From assembly GCA_949825065.1 (NCBI GenBank), contig OX463854.1, positions 11,693,112 through 11,757,111 on the forward strand: DNA of 64,000 nucleotides, written 5' to 3'. The stretch is from Odontocerum albicorne (taxonomy: Eukaryota; Arthropoda; Insecta; Trichoptera; Odontoceridae). Every line of letters begins with the position of its first letter. The first letter of the stretch is position 1. Shown in pieces: positions 24,250-35,264 of this stretch. The notes under the pieces are model-generated. The model was given only the letters and a program-made list of their open reading frames with translations. It did not search any database and was not told where the DNA came from. Made by a program: the position numbers and the translations under genes.

Positions 24250-24835
24250 TAACTAATAATTCTCGCGAGTTACAAGGGATATTGAACAATGTGTAGCTAT
24301 AGGAAACCAAGTTGTTTGAGTATTAAAACATATATCCTCGAACCAAACAGTATCAAAATCTGCCGAGATGATAGTATACTGCAATGTTTAAGTACCTACT
24401 TTGAAATATGATAGTGAAACGTGGATACGATTTTTTTTTACTGAAAAGCGCCAAATAATTACTATAGAAATGCGAGCATTAAGAAGAAAACATGGAGGGG
24501 GGACAAATTATGCCAGAATTCGAAAAAATCTTTTTAAGGGTAAATATGAACATAAGACTGGTGTATTCAGTAGGCTTAATAAGAGCACTCTTATATGGTT
24601 TGGGCAAACAGAACGAATGAATGATGAAAGTCTGACAAAACTGATGAACAAAGTGAAAAATATTTTCTAAAAAGGAAATGTTAAAGTCAGACAAATCGTA
24701 TGAACTATATGAGGTGCATGAATGTGAAGTTGCGAAAGATGCGTAAATAGAAAGGCTGGTCATATGAAAGTTTAGCACTCTACCTTCTGCCTACCCAGGC
24801 GGGAAACGGTGTGATGGTATGTGATGATATGACAG
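24250..24835 (+). mobile_element. RTE-A LINE, copy 8
   Basis: Starts near ACAAGGGATATTGAACAATG and passes through TATATCCTCGAACC. It encodes the decayed peptide MRALRRKHGGGTNYARIRKN, then LIWFGQTERMNDESL, and ends CCCAGGCGGGAAACGGTGTG, then ATGGTATGTGATGATATG. The frame at 24401-24670 is a remnant of the ORF2 C-terminus. Confidence 0.8.
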
Positions 24836-25555
24836 TAAATATTTCGTGAACAAGTATGATTATCATCTATGCTGTGAATAAAGACGCCTATGTGTGTATT
24901 GACTTTTTGTAGGCATGTTGTTCTTAAATAAACGCACTTTATTGACAGATCAAAGCCAAAATTCCTATAGTAAGGAGATAAAGATCAAAGAAAAAAAACT
25001 CGTTAATTTTTGTAATTTGAACTATTTTGTAAGAGCTGAGATATACGAGTATATTCGCTGTGCTATATTTCTTTGATAAAACTCGGTGCCACAAACGTTC
25101 ATAAAAATCAGCGGGGAGTTTCTTTTGAGTGGAAAAACAAGACACACTCAAAGGGGAAAAGTGGACGAGAGAATTCCACAATTTTGGGTGAAGTGAGTGA
25201 ATATTAAACGATCTCATAAAATGCCAGGTCTATGACAAGCCACACTCTTGTGGGTGGAAAAGAATGTATGGGAATGCTCTATATACACGTTTCTAATTTC
25301 AGAATCTATATTCTGAGATTTCACTCTATATTTTTTCTTCTTTTAGGCAGTTTTTCCTTTTACTTTCTTGCCTCCTTTCTGGAACGTAACTAACTCATTT
25401 TAATTTTTATCGGAAGACTTAAAGGGAGTTGGTTGCTGGTAAATCTTTTATCATCATTTATGGATTTCTAGTTGTATCGGACGTATGCGTTATCATACAA
25501 CATATAATTTATTGGTTTTCTTAATTGGTTTGATATGTTAATTCATGGTTTGTTT
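24836..25555. other. No recognised feature
   Basis: The minus-strand frame at 24939-25217 (SFNIHSLHPKLWNSLVHFSP) shows no family motif I know. Otherwise AT-rich. Confidence 0.4.
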
Positions 25556-25559
25556 TGAT

Positions 25560-25965
25560 GGGGTCCGTGCGGTGTCGCGACCGCAACGGAAATGTACCTT
25601 GTGCACGGTCACCGCGAGACTATGAGACTATATCACAAGCCAGCCGGCCTCTGCAGGCGCACAACTTCCGAAAATTGTGACATTTCGCAAGTTGTGACGG
25701 CAGGCAGAAGTGAAAATAGGCGCTTGCGATGAGCGATTGACCGTACATAAGAAACGAAAAGGCCGAAAATAAATCCCCTTCTCAGTTCACTCTGCCTACT
25801 ATGTTTTACTTGCGATCATCTACTACCTGCTTATGAGGAATCTCTTCACCCTGCTACCTTTTCACCGTTCTACGCCTTGAACGTGAGCTGAATTCTCCGA
25901 GCATTGCGCAGCAGCCATCCACCAATGATACAGTTCTTTGTACCAGTAGCGTACACTAGTATTTT
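25560..25965. other. Isolated GC-rich island
   Basis: About 400 bp of near-balanced composition in AT-rich surroundings. It contains GGTGTCGCGACCGCAACGG, an inverted pair CACAACTT...AAGTTGTG, and CTCAGTTCACTC after AAAATAAATCCCC, which resembles an arthropod initiator (TCAGTT). No protein motif. It could be an LTR, the 5' UTR of a LINE, or a promoter. Confidence 0.35.
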
Positions 25966-26049
25966 CCGTTCCAAAGCTTTTAACGATTAAATTTAATAGG
26001 AAATGCTAAAACAGTAATCTTATTCTAAAGATTATATTAAGTCTGATAC

Positions 26050-26405
26050 TGATATTACCGCATATAAGCTTAAACAGAGATGGTTTATTGACCTTCCCAG
26101 TTCAACGCTCTTCTTTTTTACGTCGTTCTTTATTGTCCATGCAATGAGACTCTGGAACCAATTACAAACCAATGTTAGACTATTGGATTGAGTAAGCTAT
26201 GATACATACATTTACCTATGGTTATACCCATACACAAATTTATTACTTACGAATTAAAGGACTAATTTGATTTCTATATTGTAACTGTAAGTTAATTAAT
26301 TTTAATTTCCTACATGCTATTTTTAATAATCTCAATATTTAATTTCTTATCAATTGTTAACACCTACATTCTAACGCGGTTGTATTTTATTGTATAAAGT
26401 ATGAA
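26050..26405 (+). mobile_element. LINE-J C-terminus and 3' UTR, 5'-truncated
   Basis: The plus-strand reading FFTSFFIVHAMRLWNQLQTN, then VRLLD, matches the LINE-J end at 62.5 kb. The 3' UTR blocks ACAAATTTATTACTTA and GTTAACACCTACATTCTAAC match the minus strand of 61950-62130, which is another copy of the same UTR. Confidence 0.7.
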
Positions 26406-26409
26406 AGAT

Positions 26410-26520
26410 TTTTTTTTATACCAAGGATTAAAGATTATTGAATTGTTTTATATCAAGTATTAAAGATTATTGAATTGTTTTATTCCAAGTATTCAAGATG
26501 ATTGAATTATTGTGTTATAT
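26410..26520. repeat. Tandem repeat, about 3 x 35 bp
   Basis: Units contain CAAGTATTAAAGATTATTGA then ATTGTTTTAT, with small changes. It lies at the 3' end of the LINE-J copy and may derive from its tail. Confidence 0.75.
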
Positions 26521-26524
26521 AATT

Positions 26525-26865
26525 GCGTGAAGAATAATTAGGAACCAACGTAAACAGTTTTGTATTCTGAGTATTACACGTAGAGATCCGTGAATGCGGA
26601 GCCTTTGATATATATATTATATATTTAGGTGCCTCAGGTAGGTGAGTACTCGTATATCAACTTTGTGAACTTCACGCCCGGCGTAGTACATGCTTCCCGT
26701 GTGACACTTCTTTTTACTCAAATCATTTACTTAGTAACTCAATCTTGCAACACCCCTCTAAATATCAATTATAAATCAAAATGGAAGAATCCACTCAACA
26801 ATACTAGTGAATATTTCTACATTGGTGCAAGTTTATTCGACATATAACTTTTATATATTTTAAAA
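26525..26865. other. No recognised feature
   Basis: AT-rich. The short frame at 26629-26847 has no motif. Confidence 0.4.
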
Positions 26866-26869
26866 TTTA

Positions 26870-27065
26870 ATGACGAACTTCGTAGTCTAGTTGGTAAAAT
26901 GCTTGACATCCATCTGTGAGTTTCGGGTTCGTTTTTTTTATGGAACCAAAAAAAAAGTAACAAAAGATCCCAGTCTGGGGAAAGAGTTCGTTCAATAACA
27001 ATACTCGCACGCACCGTTTACGTGTTATAGTGTTGTTACCTCTCCATATGAGGTAGTGTGTAGGT
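26870..27065 (+). mobile_element. SINE-B copy
   Basis: Box A TAGTCTAGTTGGTAAAATGC, box B GTTTCGGGTTCGTTT, then CCCAGTCTGGGGAAAG. The body differs from SINE-A and resembles 39257-39515. Confidence 0.6.
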
Positions 27066-27164
27066 AGTGGTTAATACAATATTATGTTAATAGGATTTCC
27101 TTTCTATTTATCAACTCAGATGTACGACATAATAGTTTTTTTTGTAGGACCTTTATAGTTTAAA

Positions 27165-27400
27165 ATATACATACATACATAGCATTCCGTCGTCTCCCTG
27201 TCAGGATAGCCAGAGAGGAGAAAGAAGCTAGCCTTTCATGATATATATCCTTCCACTTCTCTAAATCCATACACCTTCTCATACAGCTCCTACGACGTCT
27301 CTGGTATTTTAGATTTTTTTATTTAAAAATATATACTTGATCCAGCCATTCTTGTATTCATCTTCCCTTACCACGCGTTCTATTCTTATACACATTACAA
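27165..27400 (-). mobile_element. RTE-A LINE, copy 9
   Basis: An ACATACATACATAGCATTCC tail and tip, TCTCCCTGTCAGGATAGCCA, then CATACACCTTCTCATACAGC. Truncated before the RT region. Confidence 0.75.
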
Positions 27401-27489
27401 TAATTTAAGTCTGATATACAATCCGACTGAATTAGGTTTAATGTATGCATTCTCATACACTTCCTTTCTGCTCTTCCCGCTTCACAATT

Positions 27490-27575
27490 GAAGAGATTGC
27501 CACATGGCAATAAGTCCACCAGATTGTACTGTATACAACAGAAATGTAATACAATATAATACAATACTATAAATA
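27490..27575 (+). mobile_element. SINE-A / LINE-J type 3' tail
   Basis: GAAGAGATTGCCACATGGCA, AATAAGTCCACCAGATTGTA and CTGTATACAACAG, then a TACAATATAATACAAT tail. The head is missing. It lies within the guanylyl cyclase intron, about 35 bp from the exon donor. Confidence 0.7.
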
Positions 27576-27608
27576 AAATTAGAAATATAACTAAAATAAA
27601 TAATTTAC

Positions 27609-27771
27609 CAATTGTAAGAGATAAGAGATCCGATCTATCCAGCAACAGTGCCACGTGGGTCCAGCCAAACTCTTCGAAGATGCTGTCGAATACCCACTTC
27701 AGTCTGCACTGGCAGAAGGACATCCGGGTGAGGGTGGAGTATTCGATCTCGCTATTGAAGATGCTTCTGTA
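27609..27771 (-). CDS. Receptor-type guanylyl cyclase, ligand-binding domain exon (upstream of the two)
   Basis: A 163-nt internal exon on the minus strand. The acceptor is TTTTTCTTTCAG before TACAGAAGC and the donor is GTAAAT after ACAATTG. It encodes 54 codons plus one base, open throughout: YRSIFNSEIEYSTLTRMSFC, then FGWTHVALLLDRSDL and SLTI, ending in G. From memory, TLTRMS-x-CQCRL and DRSDL-x-SLT are features of the extracellular ANF-receptor domain of receptor guanylyl cyclases. The left-over G plus GT of the exon at 20138 gives Gly, so the reading frame passes cleanly through the intron. A downstream AG (after TACAG) is an alternative acceptor. Exons for the preceding part were not found. 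Confidence 0.8.
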
Positions 27772-27864
27772 CTGAAAGAAAAACATATGCAACTAAGACA
27801 GCAAGCTCTCAGAAGTCAATTCTTTCAAATGCCTTGCTTCCTACATTGGCGTTGAAGGGAGTCA

Positions 27865-28195
27865 TAACACGGGTACAATATAATAGTGAGGTTTTATAAC
27901 AGGGTTTTTGACGTTTCTGGTCTATGGCGTGGATTAGCCTGCATCTAAGTGTTAGAGATATGGGAAAGAGTGTAACTTCAGGGAGCACTTAAAAACAACC
28001 CTTTTTAGGAGGTTTTATCAAAATGTATGATTATGTATGTGTATGTACACCACATACATACTCTTTACTTCATCTAAAGTTTAATATGTTACTATCACTT
28101 GTTGGAAGAACTCATAAAAGTTTTTTGGTAGTGTGTCTTCCCTTGGTAAGTTTTCTGTAGTTTTCAAAACATAAAAAAAAATGTGCTTTAAAAAT
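27865..28195 (+). mobile_element. LINE-C fragment
   Basis: Matches 3290-3420 and 4000-4110: GTTTTTGACGTTTCTGG, CTGCATCTAAGTGTTAGAGA, CACTTAAAAACAACCCTTTT then TAGGAGG, and later TTGGTAAGTTTTCTG. It lies directly before an RTE-A insertion. Confidence 0.6.
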
Positions 28196-28199
28196 AATT

Positions 28200-29185
28200 T
28201 GTTTATTTTGCGTTATGTCATTCTGGTTGTTCAATATTTATATAGATTCATGTATGAAGAAACTACAGAGGTCAATTGGTGACATAAAAATGTCAAATGG
28301 AAATGTATGCCCATTACTGTATGCTGATGACATGGTGTTCTTGGTGGAGAGCGAAGATGAATTATACAGTTTGATAAGTGAATTGTATGAAATATGCGAA
28401 GAGAAAGATTTGAGAATGAATATTGCAAAATTCAAAGTTATGATGATAGAATAGTGTGAAATGCAAAATAAATGCTATATATTGGTGAACAATGAAATGT
28501 TGGAGCAAGTTGAGGAGTTCTGCTATTTGGGTAGTATTTTTCAGACAATGGAAGAGTTAAGAGGGATATCGAATAGCATGTAGCGATAGGAAACTACGTC
28601 AGTGAGGAAATAAAACACATACACTCGAAATGGACAGTATCCAAAACCCACTTGGATGATATTCCACAACAGTGTTTTGATACTAATTTTGATATTTGGC
28701 AGTGTAACATGGATGTAGAAAAAGACTGATAGGAGCCGAATAAATACTGTGGAAATGCGCGCAATGAGAAGAATACATGGATGGACAATGTATGATAGAA
28801 TAGGGAGTGTAGTGATAAGGGATGAATGTGAACTTGAGGCGGATGTTTTGAGTAAGATGAAGAGGAGCACTCTGAGATGGTTTGGATATGTGAATGAAAA
28901 AAGACTAACAAAACAAACAGATGAACGAAGAAAGACTTACAATACAAATATAAAGTGTAAATGTGAGTAGAAAGCGCTTTAGAACAATACCAAGGAAAGT
29001 ATAGTTGGATCAAGTGAATGAAATTTTGAAAAAAAGGAAACGTAAAGTAAGAAAAATCGTTGGAGTTGTATGAGGTTCATGGATGTGAAGGAGGCTTAAA
29101 CTGTGTGTCGAGATATAAAAGTATGGCGTTCTGTTCTCTCCGCCTAACCCAACAGGGAAATGGCGTGATGCAATATATGATAATG
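28200..29185 (+). mobile_element. RTE-A LINE, copy 10, longest; includes part of the RT domain
   Basis: The open frame at 28215-28454 encodes LYADDMVFLVESEDEL, the YxDD active site of a reverse transcriptase, then an EKDLRMNIAKFKVMM segment. After a stop, later frames give MRAMRRIHGWTMYDRIG and TLRWFGYVNEKRLTKQ. The 3' end reads AACCCAACAGGGAAATGGCG, then TGATGCAATATATGATAATG. About 980 bp, 5'-truncated inside RT, with several frame breaks. In an intact element the product would copy its own RNA by target-primed reverse transcription. Confidence 0.85.
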
Positions 29186-29189
29186 AGAA

Positions 29190-30820
29190 GATAACTTTAG
29201 GTACTTTATTTCTTTATTTAGCCTCTTTATTGTAAATTATACAAATTGGCGACAATATTGCTCTTCATACGATTATCTCTACCAACTAACGAGACAAGTT
29301 ACATTTATTAGTGCTAATTGTTGGGCGTTTTTATTGCTTTAAGTTAATCTTAAAGTAATAAAAAAAACATTGAAAGCAAAACCAGTAAAACATATTTGCT
29401 CTTTTTAAAGTCACTGTTTGTAACAATCCAATGACGATGAGAGTCTTGCGGCAGCCGGTAACTGGTTTCAGAGTCTAACAATATGAACAATAAAATATTT
29501 TATTTATTTAATTAACGACACAACAGTGTCTTTATATACTAATGAACATGTGACAGGTTATAAAGTACATACTTAAAATTATTGACAAATAATACAAAAC
29601 TTTATCTTAAACTAACATGAAGTTACAAAAAGCAGTAGTAATAATAAATTACAGTCATTATTTTAAAATTATTTAATAATTATATGTATATTTAAGTTCT
29701 ATATATGTTATATATGTATACCACAAAATATTACCAAACTCCCCCAAGCAGACTTACGTAATTGTCGAAGACTTATTTTATAGAGGTAAAGAACTCAGAT
29801 TTGTTTTAGTGGAATAACGCATACATAGAACAAATGTTGGATTTTTTGAGAATTTTGTGGGAATTTTATGGATAGATATTGAGATATAGAAAACACATGG
29901 CCTCATTAGTAGAACGAGATGCAAGTTGCTTTGCAGAATTAAAACCTTCCTACATGTTGATGCAGGGTTACTCAACTCCCGAGGCAAAGTATTGTCCGTA
30001 ATATTTTGTTTATATTACGTTATTTATATTAATAAAGGAGAGCACAAAAATGACGTAAAAGATAAAGAACGTTGAACTGGTAATGCCAAAAAGCAATCTC
30101 TGCTTTAGGAAACAAATAAACAAAGATTCCTGCTTATGCCAAACAAAAAACAAGAACTCCTACTGTAATATCAAAGGATACCCGCTTAGGAAAAAGTTTT
30201 CAACGAATTTTCTATTTACAAGGATCGTAAAATTTATTTCCAACAGAGAATAGAATGTATACAAAACAAAGCTCAATTAAATGTTTTGTTAGGCAAACAC
30301 ATTCAGACGAAGATTCCGGCTCACAAATGAATCCGCAGAGATTGATTTTCTGACATTTACGAAACTAAATTTCAGTAATGTTTATGAAACCATGAAATCG
30401 AAAAAGGCCCACTTTGAACTTGTAAATTATTATTAGAATTGTAAAAGTTCTCAAATGTTTTCTCTTAATTTGGTCATAATATTTTCTGTTAATGATTATA
30501 AGTAAAATACGATGGGCCAGTGATCGAGGATGATTGTCAGTAAGTTATCTTGTGAAAAGAAGAGGCATGTGCGTGCATTGGTTTATAGTGTAAAAGCTGT
30601 TGTACTTCAGCAAGCACACACATTCATAGCCGATCAAATTCAAAGTTCCAATGATGAGGGAATCAATGTTCCAAGATTATCGGTAGGTTTAATCTGCTGC
30701 AGTCTTTCACTAAGCGGAGTTTTATACAGTGCTTGTTTTGTGTTTTTTTTAATAGCGATATAATAATTTATGATACGCAGCATATAAGGTACTGAAAAAT
30801 ATACATTAAGATGTAAAATT
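29190..30820. other. Mostly unrecognised; two small LINE-J scraps
   Basis: 29420-29480 (AACTGGTTTCAGAGTC) and 30050-30105 (GAACTGGTAATGCCAAAAAG) resemble the minus strand of LINE-J. The plus-strand frame at 30530-30763 (KKRHVRALVYSVKAVV) looks protein-like, but I could not place it. Confidence 0.4.
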
Positions 30821-30824
30821 GTCT

Positions 30825-30885
30825 AAGAATAATACCAGTCGGTAATTTGTTTAACATTTTAATAAAAGTGGGTTCGATTCCCGAG
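30825..30885 (+). mobile_element. SINE head fragment
   Basis: GTGGGTTCGATTCCCGAG is a good Pol III box B. The box A side (CCAGTCGGTAATTTG) is degenerate. Confidence 0.45.
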
Positions 30886-30954
30886 TTCAACTGCCCTTGT
30901 TTAAAGTTCACTCTGAAAAGCACTATATAAATAGTAATTTTATTATTCTTCCCA

Positions 30955-31355
30955 GTGTCATGTCAGGTCCCCCCAACGTTGAATATCACCTGAGGGTATA
31001 CATCTTTGTCCCCGGAAGCCCGAAAAAGATCCCCGACGCTCCTTATACCAGACCAATTACGTATATTGCGGAGCCAGGAGATTTGCCTCCTGCCAACACC
31101 TCTTCGACCCTCTATTTTGCCTTGGATGATCAGGTGCAGTAAGTTGTACTTTGCTCCTCTAAGTACATAACCCAAATAGGACACCTTTCGGATTTAAATA
31201 TTAGTCAGCAACTCTCCATCAACTTTGGCTCTTTGAAGAACCCTTTTGTTGCTAACCATATCCGTCAAGGGTATCCGTAGCATTCTCCGGTGCATCCACA
31301 TTTCGAATGCTTCCAGTCGGTTCATACTATCAACTTTGAGGATCCATAAAAATAA
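30955..31355 (-). mobile_element. LINE-D fragment, copy 1
   Basis: The minus-strand frame at 30963-31184 encodes YLGYVLRGAKYNLLHLIIQG, then KIEGRRGVGRRQISWLRNIR, the GHVLRG / G.R.R.SWLRN pattern of an RTE-like LINE C-terminus. A parallel copy is at 33910-34325. Confidence 0.75.
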
Positions 31356-31459
31356 ATAACGAAGGAAAATTCAAGTGGTTCTTCTTGAGTTTCTTTAAAT
31401 ATCGAAATATTTTCTGAATGTGGATTTTTTTGGATACAGTAATGCAATATTTCATGTGC

Positions 31460-31800
31460 AGACAACAGGAAGCGACTGAAAAAACTCTTAATTTCTAGTC
31501 AGTAAAATAACGTGTTTCATTCCTGATTTTTCTTTTCCTTTCCTCTCCACTATCCCTTCCTTTCCTTTTAATTGATGATATCTCACTTTATATGAAAAAT
31601 AATGTTCGGGTGATTGTCCGTCTTTGTGGGGTCCGTGGGCGTGTGCTCACGTATATATTTATGGATTTCGTGGGGATGGATAGTCATTTGAATGATTTAT
31701 GCGACCACGTAGCTTGCTTCATTTACTTTTGTCTGGTTGGTTGGAAGAGATTGCCGCCTAGCAATACACCCGCCAGATTGTATTTGCAATAAAACTGTTA
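31460..31800 (+). mobile_element. LINE-J 3' end, young copy
   Basis: Almost identical to the inverse of 62161-62490: AACTCTTAATTTCTAGTCAG, GATATCTCACTTTATATG, GGATTTCGTGGGGATGGATA, then GTTGGAAGAGATTGCCGCC and a CCCGCCAGATTGTATT end. The frame at 31592-31792 lies in the 3' UTR and is probably not translated. Strong similarity between distant copies points to recent activity. Confidence 0.85.
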
Positions 31801-32039
31801 AATAAATTAATTAATAAACAGGAAGAAGATTTCTCGTAGTTTCTTCGCGTCAAATGCTGCGACTTTTTACTTTAACCTGTACACCGCGTGAAAAATCAAA
31901 TTCCACGAATCCTGTGCGTGGCATAATTTGGTGTTTTTTAATTTCTAAGTTTAAACTGTTAAGGTAGAAGGGTATGTAAAAAAATTTTTTCTACTTTTTT
32001 GAGATGATTTGCTGAGATGATACCAGTAATTTGTTAAAA

Positions 32040-32300
32040 GACGATTGATTTACACCCGGGAGTTTCAGGTTCAATTTTTCTTAATAAAACACTGGTTCTT
32101 CTTACGGTAAAATATTTGTCTAGTAAAGGGTGCCAGTGTTGTGGCTAATTCACGTAAGGGGTTGCATTACCAAGACCTGGTTCTTATCCCGAAGGCTCTA
32201 TGAATTGGGCCGAGGACCATACTGTCTGCGAGTCATACACCTTAATATGTCTGAATCAACAATCCGGATATGTTGAAGTTTATCACAATCGTAAAAAAAT
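32040..32300 (+). mobile_element. SINE-B-like copy
   Basis: ACCCGGGAGTTTCAGGTTCA, an ACTGGTTCTTCTTACGG segment, and CTTAATATGTCTGAATCAAC near the end, compared with 39460-39490. The head is decayed. Confidence 0.5.
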
Positions 32301-32304
32301 AAGA

Positions 32305-32660
32305 AAGTTAATTTATTTGATGGATATCGATTGGATGGTGCTTGGAGATATAATAGAATGCGCCATAAATTTGATTGGATGAACAGTTTGAGTTAAGAAT
32401 TAATCGAGTACTTGTATTTTTTAAACATAATTTGTTTTGTCGGTTGCATACGAATAATTTGCGTGTTTATTGCACGTAAGCGATATTTTCCAACCAATCA
32501 GACGGAAGTTATAGATGCTGTTTCGATTGGTGATTAAACAGCTACAAAGTTTAAATTTTAGAAAAAAAAACACTACGAAAGAACATTGAAAAATATAATA
32601 AAATTATAAATTGAAAACAGATAAGAAAAACGAAGGAAAATGTACAATTATTTTCAATAT
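32305..32660. other. No recognised feature
   Basis: AT-rich. Confidence 0.5.
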
Positions 32661-32664
32661 TTAT

Positions 32665-32935
32665 ATTTAGAAAGTTTTATAGCATTTGGTAGCTGATTCT
32701 AGAATCTCAATGTCATTACATTGTTAGTAAAAATCAATGCGGAAAAGGAAGATCTATAAACAGAAAATGCCAAAAAGGAAATCTCTTCTTGGGCGAAGCG
32801 CAATATAATGATCGGAGAGACGTAGAATGTTTTCGGCGTGATATGTTAAGGAGGCGAGACAGTGGAGGATTTTATCTAATAGCGAAAATATATGTACATG
32901 TTGACGATATGTTACATTCAAACAATGAACTTTTT
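32665..32935 (-). mobile_element. LINE-J fragment
   Basis: Aligns by eye with 62540-62770: AGCTGATTCTAGAATCTCAA, GCGAAGCGCAATATAATGAT, GTTTTCGGCGTGATATG and GGAGGCGAGACAG. Frame broken. Confidence 0.7.
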
Positions 32936-32937
32936 TA

Positions 32938-33028
32938 TGATATAGTATGATGTGGCCAATTTATAATATGATGTGGCCAATTTATAATATGATGTGGCCA
33001 ATTTATAATATGATGTGGCCAATTTATG
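32938..33028. repeat. Tandem repeat, 4 x 21 bp
   Basis: The unit ATATGATGTGGCCAATTTAT plus A is repeated four times with little change. Confidence 0.9.
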
Positions 33029-33034
33029 AAGTTA

Positions 33035-33745
33035 TGTTATATTGAGTATATTGAAGTTTGAGACTCTCCTCAAGGGCACCCTAACTCTGGATTCGAATTC
33101 ACTATTAGATGAAACATATTACAAAATGAACATACATAAGTTGAGAATAAGGATATGAAGATGGTGACTGCAGCCATTAGATTGGTTATTTCTTACACAA
33201 AAAGTAATTTTTTTTTTGAGACAGTTGCAGACTACTTATCAAGAGAAGAACTACAAAGGAACCTTTGTGGATCTTCCGATATGTGATAGTAGGTACTAGC
33301 ATTTCGACTTTAGGTGTAGTGTGGGTATGTATGTATTATTATAAATATGTATCTAGTTGTTATAACATGTCAATGTTGACGATAGTTAATTAATTTATTT
33401 CAATATGGCGCTGTGTTTGTATTTCTGCTGAATCATGTCGTCGTGTTGCAGCTTCTCTCAAGTTTCGCTCGCTCATTGTGAGTGACGCTATCGTCTCTTC
33501 ATTTATCATCTGCAGCTCCGTTTGCAGCCACCTTATCATTTTGATCCATAGTAATAAGTCGGTAACACTTTTTACTAACATTTTGTTTTACAAAAAACAA
33601 TAAAAAAACTTAAATTTTAGGATTATTTTTAATAAAATCCATTTCCGAATTGAAACGGGATATCTTTATTACTAAATAATTTGAATGAAATAACACCCAG
33701 AACGGAGTTTACCATATATCTTAAAGGCAGAAATCTTTAACAACC
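33035..33745. other. No recognised feature
   Basis: The minus-strand frame at 33390-33581 (MSERNLREAATRRHDSAEIQ) has a protein-like composition, but no splice context or family that I can support. Confidence 0.4.
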
Positions 33746-33750
33746 AAGTT

Positions 33751-34500
33751 AATTTATTTACACAGCAACTGTATAAAGCAAGTCGAGTGATATGCGAATC
33801 GAATAATTGATTGTTAATTTTTTAAAATGTTATAATTAACAATCATTTTCACTCATTATAAACTGATTTCTTGTTCTTAACATTTACATTTTTTGTTCAT
33901 TCTTCTTCTTCCTAGTGTCATGTCAGGTCCCGCCAACGTTGAACATCACCTGACAGTAGGCATCTTTGTCCCCGGCAGCCCGAAAAAGATCCCCAACGCT
34001 CCTTATACCAGTCCAATCACGTATATTGCGGAGTCAGGAGATTTGCCTCCTGCCAACACCTTTTCGACCCTCTATATTGCCTTGGATGATCAGGTGCAGT
34101 AATTTGTATTTTTCTCCTCTAAGTACATGACCCATATAGGACAAATTTCGGATTTTAATATTAGTCAGCAACTCTATCAATTTTGACTCCTTGAATAACC
34201 CTTGTGTTGCTGACCATATCCGTCCAGGGTATCAGTAGCTTTCTCCAGTGTATCCATATTTCGAATGTTTCCAGTCGGTTCATACTACCAACTTTGAGGG
34301 CCCATGATTCCACTCCATATAATAATATTGTTCATTAGTAAAGTCAAATTTATTTATTTACACAGCAACAGTATAACATATAGTAAGTCGAGTGATAAGC
34401 GAATCTAATAATTGAATGTTAATATAAAAAAATTCAGAAGAAACAAGCATTTTCACTCGTTATAAACTGATTTCTCGTTTTAATATTTTAATTTAACTGT
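33751..34500. repeat. Direct repeats of about 145 bp flanking a LINE-D copy
   Basis: 33751-33897 and 34351-34500 share TTTACACAGCAAC, AAGTCGAGTGATA and TATAAACTGATTTCT in the same order. They flank LINE-D copy 2. They are too long and diverged for a normal target-site duplication. Confidence 0.7.
33910..34325 (-). mobile_element. LINE-D fragment, copy 2
   Basis: Same sequence as 30955-31355 with scattered substitutions: ATGTCAGGTCCCGCCAACGT, TTTGCCTCCTGCCAACACC and CAGTCGGTTCATACTACC. Minus-strand coding is decayed. Confidence 0.75.
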
Positions 34501-34734
34501 TCGTAATAAGAAAAGTAATCTCTTCTTAATAAATGATTATTTGCCATTGTTATTTTGTCTTATAATAATCATATCCTTCACTCGGTTAAGCTGTCAAATA
34601 ATACCAAGCAACATTAAACAGTAACTATGACAACACATCTTATTACACACGGACATAGTAAACCAATTTTATGTTATTTGATAATTTATTAAATGTGTTT
34701 TTTGAATAAATTATGTTTGTCACTCTGTTTTTTA

Positions 34735-34955
34735 ATAATATGAAGGTGTGAGTTGAAAATATTTGTAATGCCTTCGTTCAGGTTTATTCTATTTACACTG
34801 GGGTGATGCCTAATCGAGAGGGGTCGTACAATATACGTCTAGACCTTTAATAGCATCTGATTTAGAATTGTTTCTTATAAATCATGTGAAACCAGTTGTG
34901 ATTTATATTTATTTCTACTATTGCGGTGTTTTTGGTATCAATAAATGTGATTATT
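34735..34955 (+). mobile_element. LINE-C 3' UTR, third copy
   Basis: AGGTGTGAGTTGAAAATAT, GTCTAGACCTTTAATAGCAT and TGGTATCAATAAATG parallel 3770-3985. Confidence 0.6.
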
Positions 34956-34959
34956 ATTA

Positions 34960-35262
34960 TATGTAAAATGCGATACGCTACTGTCATGTTGGTGAATAAT
35001 TTCAAGCTGAATCTCAAATCGTGTTTTGATTGGCGGAGCACAATCAGAAGGCAATTTGTTAGGCAAATTACAGGTCCGTATGGCCAATAATAGCCGTCAT
35101 CTTGAGTCTGACCCCTTTTTGCCGTCGTCAAATGTCATGTAAATATATATTCCCATGCTATTCTTGGAGCTTTAATGTAATATATAATATAAGATCACAA
35201 TTTTGAAGCCGATCATCGTGATCTGGTTAGTAAACCAACACATAAATGGATAACGCTGTTTC
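34960..35262. other. No recognised feature
   Basis: The 89-residue minus-strand frame at 34862-35131 has no motif. Confidence 0.4.
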
Positions 35263-35264
35263 GT

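Noticed and set aside
30530..30763. Plus-strand 77-codon frame KKRHVRALVYSVKAVV
   Set aside because: Resembles DNA-element N-terminal helices only vaguely; no ends, no second motif.
31592..31792. Similar short frames at 31592-31792 and 62163-62399 as a conserved small protein
   Set aside because: Both lie in the LINE-J 3' UTR; similarity reflects recent copies of the element, and the frames follow the real ORF2 stop.
33390..33581. Minus-strand 63-codon frame with Q/E/R-rich peptide
   Set aside because: Composition looks coding-like, but there is no family match I can name and no splice context.
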